Shown here piece after piece: positions 1-6,648 of a DNA stretch of 15,056 nucleotides. The notes under the pieces were generated by a model, which was given only the letters and a program-made list of their open reading frames with translations, had not been told where the DNA came from and did no database searches. This DNA comes from CAZOBJ01 sp964577825 (GTDB taxonomy: Bacteria > Planctomycetota > SZUA-567 > JAFGNG01): NCBI GenBank assembly GCA_964577825.1, contig CAZOBJ010000078.1:1-15056 (forward strand), read 5' to 3'. Made by a program: the position numbers and the translations under genes. The number at the start of each line of letters is the position of its first letter. Position 1 is the stretch's first letter.

Positions 1-729
1 CTCGGCCTGCTGGAACCACTCGCCGCCCTTGTGCCGCAGGGGACGGCCCTGCCACCAGTCGGGCTCTGCCGTGTACTCGACCGGTACGCCGTCTCGCGAG
101 CCGGGCGCGTCCGGGATGGTCGTCAGGAAGTACTCGGACCCACGCATGTCCGGACAATGGGTCTGCATCAGCACCCCGGGGCCGACCGGGTCCGCGCGCG
201 TGTTGTAGTTGCCCTGCATGTGGTAGTGGGGCATCAGGGTGGGGTTGATGTTGTTGTGCCAGGACAGGGCCACTGCGGCGCTCACCGGCTCGGCCGTCGT
301 GTTCTCGACGCGCAGCGTGAAGAAGACCATGGGCACGGAGCTCGCCTCCGGGTCATGGGGCACGAACGGGCTGAACGCCTCGATCGAGACCTTGCAGGGC
401 AGGTGCTCGTCGTGGTACTCGATTTCGGTGAAGGGAAAGTGGCCGCAGTAGGTGAGTCCGGCCACGGGCGGCAGGTCGCCCACGGGCTCAAGCTGGAGCA
501 CGCGTCCGGTGCGCTTGTCCTTGGTGCTTGTGTGCACGCTGAAAAAGGTCCCCGCCGGGCTCACTCGCTTCTTGTCCGCCCAGTTGTTCTGCACGCAGAT
601 GTTCGCGATGCGCCCGGCCCGGTCGATCTCCAGGGTGCCGGTGCCCAGCCCGCCCATGGACACACCCAGGCGGCGCTGTTCGGTGATGTCGGTCAGCTCG
701 CCCTTGTACACGATGCCCGGTCGATCCAT
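1..729 (-). CDS. GBA2/GH116-type beta-glucosidase, N-terminal domain (partial, C-terminus off the left edge)
   Basis: Seen: an open minus-strand frame of 243 codons from the ATG at 729 to the window edge, with AGGAAGG about 8 nt upstream. Residues 26-50 carry the glycine-rich GGLGTGTLEI followed by the QNNW motif. Residues 96-123 (YCGHFPFTEIEY, then VSIEAFSPFVPHD) and the VFFTLRVENT strand near 136-145 are the hallmarks of the GBA2-type N-terminal beta-sandwich domain. Family knowledge: this domain precedes an (alpha/alpha)6 catalytic domain in GH116 glycosidases acting on beta-glucosides or related sugars. The catalytic part would lie beyond position 1, so hydrolase activity is inferred. No signal peptide is visible, which suggests a cytoplasmic enzyme. 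It lies 176 bp downstream of the permease gene and probably has its own promoter, so it need not belong to the B12 unit. Confidence 0.85.
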   Translation of the reverse strand, partial: MDRPGIVYKGELTDITEQRRLGVSMGGLGTGTLEIDRAGRIANICVQNNWADKKRVSPAGTFFSVHTSTKDKRTGRVLQLEPVGDLPPVAGLTYCGHFPFTEIEYHDEHLPCKVSIEAFSPFVPHDPEASSVPMVFFTLRVENTTAEPVSAAVALSWHNNINPTLMPHYHMQGNYNTRADPVGPGVLMQTHCPDMRGSEYFLTTIPDAPGSRDGVPVEYTAEPDWWQGRPLRHKGGEWFQQAE

Positions 730-796
730 GACGATTCCCTTCCTATGCAGCGGAATCCAAGCGCCGCTCCGGTGATGCTCGCAACTCGCCCACACA

Positions 797-825
797 GCCC
801 TAGCCCTGCCGCGCAAGGCCGTCAA
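797..825 (-). promoter_or_regulatory. Weak candidate promoter for the GBA2-domain gene
   Basis: On the minus strand TTGACG (825-820) is followed after 17 bp by TAGGGC (802-797). The -35 is good and the -10 poor. It lies in the 176 bp gap between the permease stop and the start at 729. It is a pattern match only. Confidence 0.3.
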
Positions 826-880
826 CCCTGAAAATCGTTCCACGTCGGGACTGTGGGCAACCCAGGCAGAGCGGACAGTG

Positions 881-900
881 GCGCCCATGAGCAGGGGCGC
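881..900 (-). other. GC hairpin just after the permease gene, possible weak terminator
   Basis: GCGCCC (881-886) and GGGCGC (895-900) form a perfect 6 bp stem with an 8 nt loop, centred 15 bp downstream of the permease stop codon. No T-run follows on the minus strand, so it does not meet the usual intrinsic terminator pattern. It may instead stabilise the mRNA 3' end. Confidence 0.3.
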
Positions 901-905
901 TGCGC

Positions 906-1931
906 TCAGGTGGCGCGCCGCCCGCCGCGCAGGAGCAAATACAGGAAGAACGGCCCGCCCAGGAGTGCGGTAATCACGCCGACCGGCACCTCGGTGTAAT
1001 CGAGCGCGCCGGCGGTGAGCCGACTGTACAGGGGAAAGGCCGCGCGCGCGAGCGTGTCGCAGACCACGAGGAACGCGCCCCCGAACAGGAGCGTGGCGGG
1101 GGTCAGCGTACGGTGGTCGGGCCCGGTGAGAAGCCGGCAGATGTGCGGGCTCATGAGCCCCACGAACCCGATGGGCCCGCACACGGACACCACCCCGCCC
1201 ACGGTCAGGCTCGCGCCGAAGAAGAGGAGGTGCTTGACGCGGCCGACGGCCACTCCGCGGCTCGCGGCCAGGTCCTCGCCAGTGGTCAGGAGATTGAGCT
1301 CGCGGGTGAAGGAGCCGATCAGCGCGCTGCCCAGCAGCGCCAGCGGCCCCAGCGTCCACACGCCGCGGTAGCCCACGGTGTCCGACAGCCCGCCCATCAG
1401 CCAGCGGAGGATGCGGAAGCTGTCGAACGGGTCGCTCAGGTACTGGAGGCACACGATGAGGCTTGAGAAGAAGAACGCCACCGCCACGCCCGCCAGGAGC
1501 AGGGTGTCGGTGGCGAATCCCTTGCGCAGCCGGGTAAGCCCATACACGAGCCCCACCGCGGCCAGCGCCCCGCAGAACGCGGCCACGGGCAGGCCGGCCG
1601 GCCAGGCCACGGCCAGGGCCGCAGAGGCGTACAGGTACGCCGCCGCCCCGAGAGACGCGCCGCTTGCCACGCCCAGGGTGAACGGGGTGGCCAGGGGATT
1701 GCGGAACATGGCCTGGAACGCCATGCCGCTCACGGCCAATCCCATGCCCGCCAGGAACGCCACCGCCACGCGGGGGACCCGGATCGTCCAGAAGATGCGC
1801 GCCGCGCCGCCGGCCCGCGGCCCCTGGAGGACCGATTCGAGCGAAATCTCGGTAGGCCCCACGAACGGCGCGCCCAGGAGCACCGCGAGCGCCACGGCGG
1901 CCAGGACCAGGAGGACGGCGAAGCGTCTCAC
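906..1931 (-). CDS. btuC: FecCD-family ABC transporter permease, cobalamin type (BtuC-like)
   Basis: Inner-membrane channel subunit of a class II (BtuCD-like) importer. Seen: 341 residues, normal for the family. There is a hydrophobic N-terminal helix (5-24) and the family signature RVPRVAVAFLAGMGLAVSG (51-69) leading into FRNPLATPFTLGVASG. The cytoplasmic coupling region is GPIGFVGLMSPHICRLLTG (252-270), and EVPVGVITALLGGPFF lies near the C-terminus (314-329), within about ten hydrophobic segments. The start is GTG at 1931, sharing a 4 bp GTGA overlap with the ATPase stop, so translational coupling is likely. The family also transports ferric siderophores and haem. The corrinoid assignment rests on the upstream cobalamin riboswitch. 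It is the last gene of the riboswitch-led unit. Confidence 0.93.
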   Translation of the reverse strand: MRRFAVLLVLAAVALAVLLGAPFVGPTEISLESVLQGPRAGGAARIFWTIRVPRVAVAFLAGMGLAVSGMAFQAMFRNPLATPFTLGVASGASLGAAAYLYASAALAVAWPAGLPVAAFCGALAAVGLVYGLTRLRKGFATDTLLLAGVAVAFFFSSLIVCLQYLSDPFDSFRILRWLMGGLSDTVGYRGVWTLGPLALLGSALIGSFTRELNLLTTGEDLAASRGVAVGRVKHLLFFGASLTVGGVVSVCGPIGFVGLMSPHICRLLTGPDHRTLTPATLLFGGAFLVVCDTLARAAFPLYSRLTAGALDYTEVPVGVITALLGGPFFLYLLLRGGRRAT

Positions 1932-2716
1932 GGCTGCGCCTCCTCGGGCACCACCACGGGACGCCCGTTCTGCGGATGGGCCGCGTACAGGAACGGCTTG
2001 CCGTAAATGGACTCCAGGACTCCGGCGGCCATGAGCTCGGCCGGGCCGCCGTGAAAGGCCACCCGGCCCCCGCGCAAGGCAAGGACCCGGTGGCTGGACA
2101 GGGCCGCGCGGTTGATGTCGTGGGTGACGTTGACTACGGCCACGCCTTTGTCGCGGTTCAGGTGCGCGAGTACGCGCCCGATATTGGCCGCGTGCAAGGG
2201 ATCGAGGAACGTGGTCGGCTCGTCCAGGAGCAGGAGCCGCGCGCCCTGGGCCAGGGCCGCGGCGATGTACACGGCCTGCCGCTCGCCGCCGCTGAGCGTG
2301 GGCAGGGTCCGGTCGGCAAACCGCTGCGTGTCCGTGGCCTGCAACGCGTCGCGCACCGCGGCCTCGTCCTCCGAGCGGGTGCTCGTGAACGGGCTCAGGT
2401 GCGGGTACCGGCCCATGAGCACAAACGCGTGGACCGTGAACTCGGGCGCGTCGCCCATGGCCTGGGGCACGTAGCTGGCGAGCCGCGCCAGGGCCCGCCG
2501 CCGGTACGCGGACAGGGCCCGACCGGCCAGACGCACCCGGCCCCGGTCGAACGGCACGAGGCCCATGAGGCAGCGCAGGAGCGTGGTCTTGCCGCTGCCG
2601 TTGGGCCCGAGCACGGACAGGAACTCCCCCTCCTGCACCTCGAAGGAGACCTCGTGCAGGATCGGCTTGCCGCCGAGGCGGCAGGTGAGATCCCGGACCT
2701 CAAGGAGCGGCGTCAT
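1928..2716 (-). CDS. btuD: ABC transporter ATP-binding protein, cobalamin type (BtuD-like)
   Basis: The 262-residue nucleotide-binding subunit that powers the importer at the cytoplasmic face. Seen: Walker A GPNGSGKT (37-44), Q-loop in SYVPQ (about 85), signature LSGGERQ (141-147), Walker B LLLLDEP (161-167), D-loop FLDP (170-173) and the H-loop histidine in NVTHD (199). All catalytic elements are intact. The FTVHAFVLMGRYPH segment is typical of the FecE/BtuD/HmuV branch. I chose the ATG at 2716 (MTPLLEVRDL) because family similarity begins there. A longer in-frame extension reads through the binding-protein gene in another frame and has no domain support. The start overlaps the end of the binding-protein gene by 17 bp, and the stop overlaps the permease GTG by 4 bp. 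Confidence 0.94.
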   Translation of the reverse strand: MTPLLEVRDLTCRLGGKPILHEVSFEVQEGEFLSVLGPNGSGKTTLLRCLMGLVPFDRGRVRLAGRALSAYRRRALARLASYVPQAMGDAPEFTVHAFVLMGRYPHLSPFTSTRSEDEAAVRDALQATDTQRFADRTLPTLSGGERQAVYIAAALAQGARLLLLDEPTTFLDPLHAANIGRVLAHLNRDKGVAVVNVTHDINRAALSSHRVLALRGGRVAFHGGPAELMAAGVLESIYGKPFLYAAHPQNGRPVVVPEEAQP

Positions 2717-3653
2717 GATCTGCGTCCTGCGGCCGGCGGCCCGGTTCGGACGCGGGCGCAGCGTCCGGAAACGCCTCGGGGTGGAGGCGCCGGGCCAGGT
2801 CCTCGACGAACCAGACGAACCGGGGTCCGGGCACGGCCGCGTACTGGTCGGTGAATACGTGGACGGGCACCCCGCTCCCGGGCCCGAGCCCGGGCACGGA
2901 CGCCCAGTCGGCGGCAAGCTCCTCGGTCGAGCGTCCGGCCTGCGCCAGGTGCGAGGCCAGATCCACGACCGCATCCAGGTCCATGCCGGCCAGGCCCTCC
3001 ATGCCGACCACGGGGTAGGGGCCGGCTGCGGCCTGTACGGCATTGCGCGCGCCCACGGTATGCAGGACCTGGTCATACAGCGTGTCGGGGCCGGCTGCAT
3101 AGACCTCGCCCAACGGCGAGGAGCCGAAGCTGCGACCGATGGACACGAGCACTCGGGGTCGGGCAAGCCCGCGCGTGCGTGCGCGCACGTCTGCAAGACG
3201 CGCCTCCAGGCGGGAGGCGAGCTCCTTGCCTCGCTCCACTTGGCCGCAGACCTCGCCCAACTTGCGCGCGGCGGCGGCGATGTCGGCCAGGCGGCGGTGG
3301 TCCACCACCACCGTGGGGATGCCCAGCTTCTCCAGTCGCTCGCGCTGGGCCGCGTGCGCGGGCAGCAACGCCACGAGGTCGGGCTCCAGGCCCAGAAGGG
3401 CCTCCCAGTTCGGGTCGTACAGCCCGCCGACCTTGGGCAGGTCGCGCGCCGCGGCGGGGTACCGGCAATACCGGGTCACCCCCACCACGCGCTCTCCCGC
3501 CCCCAGGGCGAAGAGGAACTCCGTGACCGAAGGCGCGAGGCTCACGATGCGCCGGGGCGGCGTGGATGTCTGGAGCGAGGCGGGCTCGGCCGCGTGTGCG
3601 GTGGCAAAGGTGAACAGCGCCGCACCGAGGACCGCGGCGGCATGCCTTCGCAT
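2700..3653 (-). CDS. btuF: Periplasmic corrinoid-binding protein of the ABC importer (BtuF-like)
   Basis: Captures substrate in the periplasm and delivers it to the permease. Seen: 317 residues, beginning with a signal peptide (MRRH, hydrophobic core 6-18, probable cleavage after AHA near residue 21). The periplasmic binding protein fold signatures follow: RRIVSLAPSVTEFLFALG (34-51), YCRYPAAARDLPKVGG (62-77) and LEPDLV (89-94). Clamp-domain similarity continues to about residue 290. The proline- and acid-rich tail (about 295-317) is unusual and probably disordered; its coding end overlaps the ATPase start. The ATG at 3653 has GGAGA about 10 nt upstream. Only 30 bp separate it from the prepilin stop codon, so the two are very likely co-transcribed. 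Iron- or haem-binding relatives look similar; the riboswitch favours corrinoids. Confidence 0.92.
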   Translation of the reverse strand: MRRHAAAVLGAALFTFATAHAAEPASLQTSTPPRRIVSLAPSVTEFLFALGAGERVVGVTRYCRYPAAARDLPKVGGLYDPNWEALLGLEPDLVALLPAHAAQRERLEKLGIPTVVVDHRRLADIAAAARKLGEVCGQVERGKELASRLEARLADVRARTRGLARPRVLVSIGRSFGSSPLGEVYAAGPDTLYDQVLHTVGARNAVQAAAGPYPVVGMEGLAGMDLDAVVDLASHLAQAGRSTEELAADWASVPGLGPGSGVPVHVFTDQYAAVPGPRFVWFVEDLARRLHPEAFPDAAPASEPGRRPQDADHDAAP

Positions 3654-3683
3654 GGGTCGGTCTCCGTACTGAGCGCCTCGCGG

Positions 3684-4454
3684 CTACTCCAGGTCGTAGA
3701 GCCGGTCGTCCGGGGACAGGAACCCGGTGCCGGGCGCGAGGTTGGCTACGCCTCCGTTGTAGGCCGTATCGAACGACGAGACGTGTCCGTCGCAGAAGCA
3801 CACGTTCGTGCGGCCGTTGTGGCGGAAGTCCTGGGTGCCGGACTCGGGCCACAGGAAGAACGAAGCATGAGGACGGTCGGCCCGAGGCGCGCGCATGAAC
3901 CGGTTCCCGGACTTGGTGCCGAAGTTGTTGCCCGCCCCGTCGCCGAACAGGGCGGTGTCCTGCGGGTGGCGGATGCGTACCTGCTTGGCCGGGGTCTTCG
4001 GGGTCTCGCCCGTGCCGTGGCCGATGTAGGTCGTGTTGTAATTGTAGCCGACGTAGATGCCGGGCGTCTCGTCGAGCTCGAACGACGGGCACTGGTGGAT
4101 GGCCGTCTGCTTGGTGTCTCGGCCGCCGTAGAGCAACCCGGCGCCGATGTTCTGTTCGGGCCAGCCCTGGGTCTTCACGTCCCAGTTGTGAAAGTAGGAC
4201 CAGTCCGGCGGATAGCGCACGGCCGGGAAGTAGTACCCGTCGAAGTTGTTCAGGTACAGCGTGGCGAAAGTGCTCATCTGCTTGAGGTTGTTCGTACACT
4301 CGGCGGAATGGGCCGCCTGGCGCGCCCGCTGCAGCGCGGGCAGCAAGAGCCCGGCGAGCACCGCGATGATGGCGATGACCACCAAGAGCTCGACCAGGGT
4401 GAACCCTCGCCGCCTCATCCCTGCACATGCGCGCGCGGTTCTGTCTCGCGGCAT
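3684..4454 (-). CDS. Type IV prepilin-like protein with C-terminal H-X9-DG motif
   Basis: Seen: a class III-type prepilin leader, RRRG followed by FTLVELLVVIAIIAVLAG. Prepilin peptidase would cut after the glycine, and Glu at mature position 5 is present. The hydrophobic helix runs into LLPALQRARQAAHSAECTNNLKQM. A globular C-terminal region ends with histidine, nine residues and Asp-Gly (HNGRTNVCFCDGH), the H-X9-DG motif of prepilins common in Planctomycetota and Lentisphaerota. Function of these proteins is unknown; a pseudopilin or surface-fibre role is inferred. The ATG at 4454 is preferred because GAGAGG lies 10 nt upstream, giving 256 residues and a 17-residue leader. The ATG at 4418 gives a five-residue leader but has AGGG directly against it. 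The gene is the first one after the cobalamin riboswitch and sits 30 bp before btuF, an unexpected position discussed in the findings. Confidence 0.9.
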   Translation of the reverse strand: MPRDRTARACAGMRRRGFTLVELLVVIAIIAVLAGLLLPALQRARQAAHSAECTNNLKQMSTFATLYLNNFDGYYFPAVRYPPDWSYFHNWDVKTQGWPEQNIGAGLLYGGRDTKQTAIHQCPSFELDETPGIYVGYNYNTTYIGHGTGETPKTPAKQVRIRHPQDTALFGDGAGNNFGTKSGNRFMRAPRADRPHASFFLWPESGTQDFRHNGRTNVCFCDGHVSSFDTAYNGGVANLAPGTGFLSPDDRLYDLE

Positions 4455-4515
4455 TCGGTGCCATCCTCTCCGTGCCCCGTTTCTCCAGACAGACCGGCGG
4501 TCCGGCCCCGGGGCG

Positions 4516-4556
4516 CGCGAGGACCTGCCGCCAAACGAAGCCGCCCCGTCCTCGCG
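4516..4556 (-). other. Strong leader hairpin between riboswitch and prepilin gene
   Basis: CGCGAGGAC (4516-4524) and GTCCTCGCG (4548-4556) form a perfect 9 bp stem around a 23 nt loop. It lies about 95 nt downstream of the aptamer and about 60 nt before the preferred start codon. No T-run follows it on the minus strand, so it is not a standard intrinsic terminator. It could be part of the expression platform or a spacer structure. Confidence 0.4.
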
Positions 4557-4649
4557 ACAAGGACAGGGCGGACACGGTCGGCACAGACCCCATACAGAAA
4601 GGCGCTGGCGCGCGCCGCGCCGGTCCCAGTGCGCGGGGATCGGTCGGCC

Positions 4650-4800
4650 ATTGCGTTCGCGCGGGTCTTCTGGCTTCCGGGGGCTTGCGGGACGCCGCCT
4701 TCCCAGGCGTGGGCCCAGTGGCGGCGTCAGCCGTCGGTCCCGGTCACAGCAGCGCGTCTGCGACGGAGTTGCACCGTCTTCCGGAACGCGGGAACGCAAT
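4650..4800 (-). ncRNA. Cobalamin (vitamin B12) riboswitch aptamer
   Basis: Read on the minus strand. A perfect 9 bp closing stem P1 pairs 4792-4800 (ATTGCGTTC) with 4650-4658 (GAACGCAAT). Inside it, in order, are the conserved core pieces GGTGCAACTCC (4765-4775) and GCTGCTGTGA (4744-4753). A 9 bp stem GACGCCGCC/GGCGGCGTC (4720-4728 with 4691-4699) follows, enclosing GCCACTGGG...CTGGGAAGGC. The B12 box AGCCAGAAGACCCGC sits at 4661-4675. This is the standard order of the AdoCbl/cobalamin aptamer. It binds cobalamin in the nascent mRNA and normally represses downstream uptake genes. Its downstream genes here are the prepilin and btuFDC on the same strand. Confidence 0.95.
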
Positions 4801-4838
4801 TTGGTTGTCAAAACAGCAAGTGCATCCAGAACAAGGAA

Positions 4839-4867
4839 CCTATACGGGCAAGCAGGCGGCGCGTCAA
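4839..4867 (-). promoter_or_regulatory. Promoter of the riboswitch-prepilin-btuFDC unit
   Basis: On the minus strand TTGACG (4867-4862), a 17 bp spacer and TATAGG (4844-4839) match a sigma-70-type promoter. The predicted transcript start, near 4832, falls about 30 nt upstream of the riboswitch P1 stem, which is the expected arrangement and supports the call. Confidence 0.6.
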
Positions 4868-4923
4868 GGGCTTTTCTCTCTCGTGCCGCCCTCGTCGCGG
4901 ACCGCCAATGGGGCGACGCAGTG

Positions 4924-4952
4924 TTGTACAAGGACCGGCCCGCGGATACCAT
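4924..4952 (+). promoter_or_regulatory. Promoter of the acylphosphatase gene
   Basis: TTGTAC (4924-4929), a 17 bp spacer and TACCAT (4947-4952). The predicted start is near 4959, giving a leader of about 20 nt before the ATG at 4979. The same TACCAT -10 with 17 bp spacing precedes the kinase gene at 12481-12509. Confidence 0.45.
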
Positions 4953-4978
4953 GAGCGGCCGGTGCGCAGGAGAACGGC

Positions 4979-5254
4979 ATGTCGGCACAGAGCCGACGGG
5001 TACTGTATTCCGGATCGGTGCAGGGGGTGGGGTTCCGGTGGACCGCCCGCCGCTGCGCCATGGGCCACCGGGTGAGCGGCTACGTGCGCAACCTGCCCGA
5101 CGGACGGGTGGAGATCCAGGCCGAGGGCGAGCCCGCGGAGCTCGACGCGTTCCTCGGCGAAGTGCGCGCGGCCATGCGCGGATACATCCGCAACGAGTCC
5201 ACGCAGCAGGGTCCGGCCACGGGCGGGTTCGCGGGGTTCGAGATCCGTCACTGA
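4979..5254 (+). CDS. acyP: Acylphosphatase
   Basis: Small cytoplasmic enzyme hydrolysing carboxyl-phosphate bonds in acyl phosphates such as acetyl phosphate or 1,3-bisphosphoglycerate. Seen: 91 residues, the normal family length. The phosphate-binding loop GSVQGVGFR (12-20) holds catalytic Arg20. The second signature GYVRNLPDGRVEI (34-46) holds the catalytic Asn38. The end, GGFAGFEIRH, is the usual C-terminal strand. The ATG at 4979 is preceded by AGGAG at 7 nt spacing. The gene is flanked by its own promoter and a hairpin terminator, so it appears monocistronic. It is divergent from the riboswitch-led unit. Nothing in the neighbourhood indicates a special substrate. Confidence 0.95.
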   Translation: MSAQSRRVLYSGSVQGVGFRWTARRCAMGHRVSGYVRNLPDGRVEIQAEGEPAELDAFLGEVRAAMRGYIRNESTQQGPATGGFAGFEIRH

Positions 5255-5303
5255 GCCCGTGCGCAGGAATTCCCATCGCGGCAAGACAGACAGAGCACGA
5301 GGT

Positions 5304-5326
5304 TTGCGCGAAAGCGCAATATTTTC
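5304..5326 (+). terminator. Probable intrinsic terminator after acyP
   Basis: TTGCGC (5304-5309), a GAAA tetraloop and GCGCAA (5314-5319) form a perfect 6 bp stem, followed by TATTTTC. It lies 50 bp after the acyP stop and just upstream of the next promoter. The stem is short and the T-run is broken, so efficiency is uncertain. Confidence 0.5.
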
Positions 5327-5328
5327 AG

Positions 5329-5357
5329 TTGCCAACCGGCCCTGAAACCTGTTCAAT
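5329..5357 (+). promoter_or_regulatory. Promoter of the metallophosphoesterase-XRE unit
   Basis: TTGCCA (5329-5334), a 17 bp spacer and TTCAAT (5352-5357) match the sigma-70 consensus at five and four of six positions. The predicted start is near 5364, about 23 nt before the ATG at 5387. Confidence 0.5.
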
Positions 5358-5386
5358 CGCGGCTTCGGTCCAGGGAGGATAGGCGC

Positions 5387-6109
5387 ATGCGGTACGCCAT
5401 ATTCGCGGATGTTCACGCGAACCTGGAGGCGCTTGCGGCCGTGTTCGACGCGCTCGAACAGCAGGCCCCCGACGAGTGCGTGTGCGTCGGGGACCTGGTC
5501 GGATACGGCGCCGACCCCGAGGCGTGCGTGGACCTGGTGCGCGCGCATGGGTGCCTGTGCGTGGCGGGCAATCACGACCACGCGGCCTTGGGATGCGCGG
5601 ATACGAGCGAGTTCAACCTGTACGCGCGCGAGTCGGCCGCATGGACCGGGCGCAACATCTCCAAGCAGACCGCGGCGTATCTGGCCCGTCTCGGGTTCGT
5701 GGAGCATGCGCCGGAGGCGGTGTTCGTGCACGGGTCGCTGGACAGCCCGGAGTCGTTCAGCTACATCCAGACCGTGCGCGACGCCCAGCGCAACCTGGCG
5801 CTTTTGGACAAGCCGCTTCTCTTTTGCGCGCACAGCCACATTCCCGTGGCGTTTTTGGGCACGGAACCGCCCACCTACTCCCTGGACGCACACATCGGCC
5901 TGGAGCAAGGCGTGCCCACGATCGTGAACGTGGGAAGCGTGGGCCAGCCGCGGGACGAGGAGCCCCGGGCTGCGTACGCGATCTATGACACCGAGGCCGC
6001 GGCCGTGCACATGCACCGCGTGCCCTACGACGTGGACACAGCGAGCCGCAAGATCCTGGACGCCGGCCTGCCCGAGATTCTGGCCCAGCGCCTGCGTACC
6101 GGCAACTAA
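5387..6109 (+). CDS. YfcE-like metallophosphoesterase
   Basis: Binuclear-metal phosphoesterase of the calcineurin-like superfamily; the substrate is not predictable from sequence. Seen: 240 residues with all five metal-binding blocks. These are DVH (8-10), GDLVGYGADP (35-44), GNHDH (61-65), the histidine in VHGSLD (115) and CAHSHIP (147-153) with H149 and H151. The following NVGSVGQPRD is typical of the YfcE/bacterial phosphodiesterase subgroup, whose members often show phosphodiesterase activity in vitro. No signal peptide or membrane segment is seen, so it is cytoplasmic. The ATG at 5387 has GGGAGG about 8 nt upstream. The next gene, an XRE regulator, begins 31 bp after the stop, suggesting a two-gene operon. 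Confidence 0.93.
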   Translation: MRYAIFADVHANLEALAAVFDALEQQAPDECVCVGDLVGYGADPEACVDLVRAHGCLCVAGNHDHAALGCADTSEFNLYARESAAWTGRNISKQTAAYLARLGFVEHAPEAVFVHGSLDSPESFSYIQTVRDAQRNLALLDKPLLFCAHSHIPVAFLGTEPPTYSLDAHIGLEQGVPTIVNVGSVGQPRDEEPRAAYAIYDTEAAAVHMHRVPYDVDTASRKILDAGLPEILAQRLRTGN

Positions 6110-6140
6110 CCGCGCCCCGGGGCTCGCAGGAGCCTGCATC

Positions 6141-6602
6141 ATGGACCCGCTCACCATCGGGCGCAAGGTCGCCCGGCTGCGCAAGGAACAGGGCCTGACC
6201 ACCACCCAGCTCGCCCGCCAGGTGGGCCTGAGCCAGCCGCAGATCAGCCGGCTCGAGAACGGGCACCAGGGCTTCCGCTCCGCGACCCTCCAGCGCATCG
6301 CCGACGCCCTGGGCGTGCCCAGCGCGTATTTCTTCGAGGAAGATGCGGCCCTGGTGGAGGCCGCGCAGAAGCGCCGACGCGCGCGGCGGCGCGAGCTGGG
6401 CCGCGACCTGGCGCGGGACATTGAGCTCCAGTACGGTACCGTGGCCGTGACCCCGGGGTACCAGGCCATGCTGCGGCGGCTGACGGCCGCGCTGGCCAAG
6501 CCGCAGACCGACCCGCGGACCCTGCGCCGGCTCGTGGACCGGATTCTGAGCCTGTCCAACGAGGAGCGCACCGAGCTCCTGAAGCGCCTGTCGCGCAAGT
6601 AG
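6141..6602 (+). CDS. XRE-family helix-turn-helix transcriptional regulator
   Basis: DNA-binding regulator. Seen: 153 residues, with a Cro/CI-type HTH at about residues 6-60. The motif runs from IGRKVARLRKEQGLTTTQLA through QVGLSQPQISRLENG to LQRIADALGVP, followed by SAYFFEE. An arginine-rich stretch (77-90) and a helical C-terminal region (about 90-153, ending NEERTELLKRLSRK) follow; the latter may dimerise or bind a partner. No known sensor domain is recognised. The ATG at 6141 has AGGAG at 8 nt spacing, and a longer in-frame opening upstream overlaps the phosphoesterase gene and lacks support. It is probably translated from the phosphoesterase mRNA. It converges on the URO-D gene, 46 bp away. 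Whether it regulates its own operon cannot be read from the sequence. Confidence 0.92.
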   Translation: MDPLTIGRKVARLRKEQGLTTTQLARQVGLSQPQISRLENGHQGFRSATLQRIADALGVPSAYFFEEDAALVEAAQKRRRARRRELGRDLARDIELQYGTVAVTPGYQAMLRRLTAALAKPQTDPRTLRRLVDRILSLSNEERTELLKRLSRK

Positions 6603-6648
6603 CGAGCTCCGGCCGCTCGATCTCTCCGCCACGCCCCTGGCGACTTGT

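Noticed and set aside
3170..3200. Alternating GCGCGTGC tract resembling the intergenic palindrome at 9716
   Set aside because: It is inside the BtuF-like coding region and is explained by Arg/Ala/Val codons. The similarity is compositional.
906..3653. Assignment of the ABC importer to ferric siderophore or haem uptake
   Set aside because: The family is compatible, but the cobalamin riboswitch directly upstream on the same strand favours corrinoids.
4415..4651. Possible 78-codon leader peptide between the riboswitch and the prepilin gene
   Set aside because: Its start lies in the 3' strand of the aptamer P1 stem, it has no good ribosome binding site, and its composition is that of random GC-rich sequence.
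2565..5075. Long plus-strand open frame (836 codons) opposite the ABC transporter and prepilin genes
   Set aside because: It is a mirror frame of GC-rich coding sequence on the other strand. It crosses the riboswitch and two promoters and shows no domain.
6603..6648. Possible bidirectional terminator between the convergent XRE and URO-D genes
   Set aside because: Only a 5 bp stem (CGAGC/GCTCG) is visible and neither strand has a T-run after it.
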